DNA from: Chloroflexota bacterium
GTDB lineage: Bacteria; Chloroflexota; Dehalococcoidia; SM23-28-2; RBG-16-64-32
Assembly (NCBI GenBank): GCA_005880055.1
Contig: VBJS01000113.1
Location: 1-9,194 of the forward strand
Direction: 5' to 3'
Length of the DNA: 9,194 nt
Shown: in pieces, positions 6,931 through 9,194 of the stretch
How positions within the stretch are numbered: the stretch's first letter is position 1
Layout: the number at the start of each line of letters is the position of its first letter
Made by a program: the position numbers and the translations under genes
The notes under the pieces: model-generated
Seen by the model: only the letters and a program-made list of their open reading frames with translations
What the model was told of the DNA's origin: nothing
The model's database searches: none

Positions 6931-7893
6931 TTAGCGCCGCCGCGGGGAGAGGATATCGGTCAGCGCGTCACCGAGCAGGTTGAAGGACAGAAGCAGGAGG
7001 CCGACAACAACCGCCGGGACGAGCATGAGTTGCGGATGGTTGCGGATGTTGCTGAGGCCCGAGCCTTCGAAGATCATTGTGCCGAAGCTGGGGTGGGGGG
7101 GCTGCACGCCGATGCCCAGGAACGTGAGGCCGATCTCAGCGAGGGCGGCCGAGCCAAGCGACAGGGTGACCACCACGATGACCAGGTTGGTGAGGTTCGG
7201 CAGCAGGTGGCCGAAGAGGATACGCCAGACTGAGGCGCCGGACGCGCGGGCGGCTAGGATATAGGCAGACTCCCGCAGCGCGAGCACCTGTGACCGGACG
7301 AGGCGGGCCATACCAAACCAGCTGAAGATGGAAAGGGCGCCAAAGATGAGGACGATGCTCGGCGCCCCGGACGAAACCAAGCCGGGGAAGTGCGTCAGGT
7401 CCTCGATGTTGTGGAATAGGTCTGTCCAGCGGTCCTGCAGCGTGGCCCGGATGATGATCACGAGTAATATTGTCGGTACCGACGAGAGAATTTCGCCTGC
7501 GCGCATCACCAGGTTGTCGGTCCGGCCGCCGGCATATCCCGCCAGCATGCCGAGCGATAGCCCGATGAGCAATCCTCCGGTGCCCACGACCGCCACGGAC
7601 ACGATTACCGTAGTCTGCGCCGACCACATGGCGCGCGAAAGCAAGTCACGGCCCAACCTGTCCGTGCCGAGAGGATGGTCGACGTTGGGGGCCGCGAAGC
7701 CGTGGCCAAACTCGGCCTCGTTAAAACCGTACGGCGCCACCGCCGGCGCCAGCAGACCTGTCGCGTAAACAAAAACGATTATCACAACCGCGATGACGGC
7801 CAGCGGCCTCCGCAGCAGGCGCCTGAAGGCGCGAAGGCCGAACGAACGTCTGGCCTCCGATGCAAGCGGCTGGGCCGCGTCCGCGTAGTTCAT
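6931..7893 (-). CDS. dppC: ABC peptide-type transporter permease, DppC/OppC family
   Basis: A 320-residue inner-membrane permease. It has a short cytoplasmic N-terminus with a basic patch (RAFRRLLRR, 21-29), a first membrane helix at about 30-52, the family signature HPLGTDRLGRDLLSR (73-87), and further helices at roughly 95-120, 135-150, 178-198, 234-260 and 288-308. The EAA loop that contacts the ATPase is ESAYILAARASGAS (208-221). It would pair with the DppB-type protein to form the channel for peptides or similar solutes; the true substrate is not visible. The ATG at 7893 overlaps the dppB stop as ATGA. The ATPase genes that often follow (dppD, dppF) are absent here, and acetyltransferase genes follow instead. 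Confidence 0.93.
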   Translation of the reverse strand: MNYADAAQPLASEARRSFGLRAFRRLLRRPLAVIAVVIIVFVYATGLLAPAVAPYGFNEAEFGHGFAAPNVDHPLGTDRLGRDLLSRAMWSAQTTVIVSVAVVGTGGLLIGLSLGMLAGYAGGRTDNLVMRAGEILSSVPTILLVIIIRATLQDRWTDLFHNIEDLTHFPGLVSSGAPSIVLIFGALSIFSWFGMARLVRSQVLALRESAYILAARASGASVWRILFGHLLPNLTNLVIVVVTLSLGSAALAEIGLTFLGIGVQPPHPSFGTMIFEGSGLSNIRNHPQLMLVPAVVVGLLLLSFNLLGDALTDILSPRRR

Positions 7894-8867
7894 GCAGGCC
7901 CGCCGGATAGCCTGATTCGCGGATCGATGAAGCCGTAAGCGATATCTACCAACAAATTGGCGAGCAGGAAAGCCGCAGTTCCAACCAGGACGATCGCCAT
8001 GATGCTGTCGTAGTCGCGGCTGCCGATGGCTTCGAAGGTGTAGAGCCCGATGCCGGGGATGCCGAGCAGCGTCTCCAGGAAGATGGAGCCGGCGATGAGC
8101 CCGGACAGCTCGAAGCCCATGATGGTAGCGATCGGCAACAGAGCGTTACGCACGATATGGCGGTTGACGACGACAAACTCCTTCAGCCCCTTGGCGCGCG
8201 CGGTCCGCACGTAGTCCTGGTCCAGCACGTCCAGCACCTGCGCTCGCATGTAGCGCGCGATTCCGGCAACTCCGGGCAGTGTGAGAACGATGACCGGCAG
8301 AATGATCTGCCTGGAGAAGATGCCCAGCTTAACACCCAGGTAGTTGTGTGCCTCCCAGCCGCCGCTCGGCAACAGGCCGAATTTAACGGCGAACAGCCAC
8401 TGCAGCAGCGGTACTGTGACGAGCACCGGGACGGAAGCGAAGACGAGGAAGGTGCCGATGGCCAGTGGATCGAGCCAGGTACCGCGCTTTAGCGCCGCCC
8501 ACGTGCCGACCGGGATGCCGATGGCAAAGGTGAGGAGCAGTACGACTGCGTTGTACTGAAGGGTGATCCAGAGCCTCGGGAAGATTACTTCCTGCACGTC
8601 TGCTCCCCGGTAGATCACGCTTTTACCCAGGTCGCCGGTGAGGAAGTCTCCCATGTAGCGTGCGTACTGCTCGTAAACTGGGTCGTTCAGGCCGCGCTCT
8701 TCTTTGATGCGTTCGATGGTCTCCGGGCGCGCGCGGGAGCCCGCCTGGATCTCGACGTAGTCGCCGGGCGTGAGGCGGCCGAGCGCGAAGACGACGACCG
8801 ATACAACGAACAGGACGACGGGGACGAGCAGCAGCCTCCGGACGATGTAACCCGTCAGTCCCGGCAT
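7890..8867 (-). CDS. dppB: ABC peptide-type transporter permease, DppB/OppB family
   Basis: A 325-residue permease of normal length. The N-terminus IVRRLLLVPVVLFVVSVVVF (8-27) is the typical first helix of DppB/OppB proteins, followed by the LTPGD motif (32-36), an extracytoplasmic segment with ERGLNDPVYEQYARYMGDFLTGDLG (57-81), and membrane helices at about 102-126, 134-160, 187-204, 248-268 and 288-310. The EAA loop is DYVRTARAKGL (218-228). It forms the transport channel with DppC. The ATG at 8867 lies 19 nt after the stop of the binding-protein gene, with GGAG upstream at a long spacing. Dipeptide, oligopeptide, nickel and glutathione systems share this architecture, so the substrate is not assigned. 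Confidence 0.94.
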   Translation of the reverse strand: MPGLTGYIVRRLLLVPVVLFVVSVVVFALGRLTPGDYVEIQAGSRARPETIERIKEERGLNDPVYEQYARYMGDFLTGDLGKSVIYRGADVQEVIFPRLWITLQYNAVVLLLTFAIGIPVGTWAALKRGTWLDPLAIGTFLVFASVPVLVTVPLLQWLFAVKFGLLPSGGWEAHNYLGVKLGIFSRQIILPVIVLTLPGVAGIARYMRAQVLDVLDQDYVRTARAKGLKEFVVVNRHIVRNALLPIATIMGFELSGLIAGSIFLETLLGIPGIGLYTFEAIGSRDYDSIMAIVLVGTAAFLLANLLVDIAYGFIDPRIRLSGGPA

Positions 8868-8886
8868 CGGACAGCCGCGCTCCGAC

Positions 8887-9194
8887 CTACTTCTGGATGC
8901 TTACGTAGCGCAGATTGGGGATCACGAACGGCGGTATCGTGTAGCCCTTCACGTACGGCTTGATGAGGACGCCGCCCTTCCCGTGGTACAGGGGGACCCA
9001 GGGCGCATCATTCACGATCTTCTGCTCCGCCTGCTGATAGAGCGTCAGCCGCTTCGCCTGGTCCTGCTCTCCCCTGGCCTGCTCGAGCAGCTTATCCACA
9101 TCCGGGTTGGAGTACTTCGTCTCGTTGTTCGCACTGGCGGAATGGAATTTGAGGTCAAGGAAGTTCTGCGGGTCCGGGTAGTCGGCGATCCAGC
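8887..9194 (-). CDS. ABC transporter solute-binding protein, DppA/OppA family (C-terminal fragment)
   Basis: The frame is open to the right edge, so only about the last 101 residues are present and the start and any lipoprotein signal lie outside. Recognisable family sequence includes WIADYPDPQNFLDLKFHS near the edge, YSNPDVDKLLEQAR, the helix with RLTLYQQAEQKIVNDAPWVPLYHG, and the terminal PFVIPNLRYVSIQK. The YPDP-x-NFL and D-x-W-x-PLY-H patterns are typical of family 5 extracellular solute-binding proteins. It would capture peptides or related ligands outside the membrane and deliver them to the DppB/DppC pair encoded directly downstream. The ligand cannot be told from this fragment. Confidence 0.92.
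   Translation of the reverse strand, partial: WIADYPDPQNFLDLKFHSASANNETKYSNPDVDKLLEQARGEQDQAKRLTLYQQAEQKIVNDAPWVPLYHGKGGVLIKPYVKGYTIPPFVIPNLRYVSIQK

Overview
This 9.2-kb window is an ordinary-looking, GC-rich bacterial chromosome segment. Every recognisable gene lies on the minus strand, so transcription runs from the right edge to the left edge. The combination of GC-rich coding, frequent GTG starts, 4-nt start/stop overlaps, near-leaderless promoters and short 'GTAGGGGCG' palindromes fits a Chloroflexota-like organism (Dehalococcoidia or a relative). That is an inference from style and protein flavour; no 16S or other decisive marker is present.

In transcription order: (1) 9194-6931 holds the end of an ABC oligopeptide/dipeptide-type solute-binding protein, then the two permeases dppB and dppC. 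(2) 6929-5916 holds two small GNAT acetyltransferases. The first appears to have lost its native C-terminus by frameshift. The second strongly resembles the AAC(6')-Ib aminoglycoside acetyltransferase group. It is followed by an orphan GNAT-like tail. (3) 5915-5796 is an intergenic region with an extended -10 promoter almost touching the tig start codon. (4) 5795-2506 is the classic protein-quality-control operon tig-clpP-clpX: ribosome-bound chaperone, protease and unfoldase. (5) 2505-2259 is a short intergenic region holding a palindromic repeat and a good promoter. (6) 2258-1 holds tlyA (rRNA 2'-O-methyltransferase), nadK (NAD kinase) and a partial Nudix hydrolase resembling ADP-ribose pyrophosphatase. 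These three are nearly or actually overlapping and look co-transcribed.

The most notable signal is inside tlyA. An insertion of about 105 bp, bounded by an 18-bp perfect inverted repeat, lies in frame and adds about 35 residues between the catalytic Asp and Lys. A related element with similar ends lies just upstream of the tlyA promoter. A third, smaller palindrome is translated within the tlyA C-terminal extension. This resembles the protein-coding palindromic elements of Rickettsia, in a different setting. No CRISPR array, tRNA, rRNA, transposase or phage gene was seen, and I see no multi-gene undescribed system.
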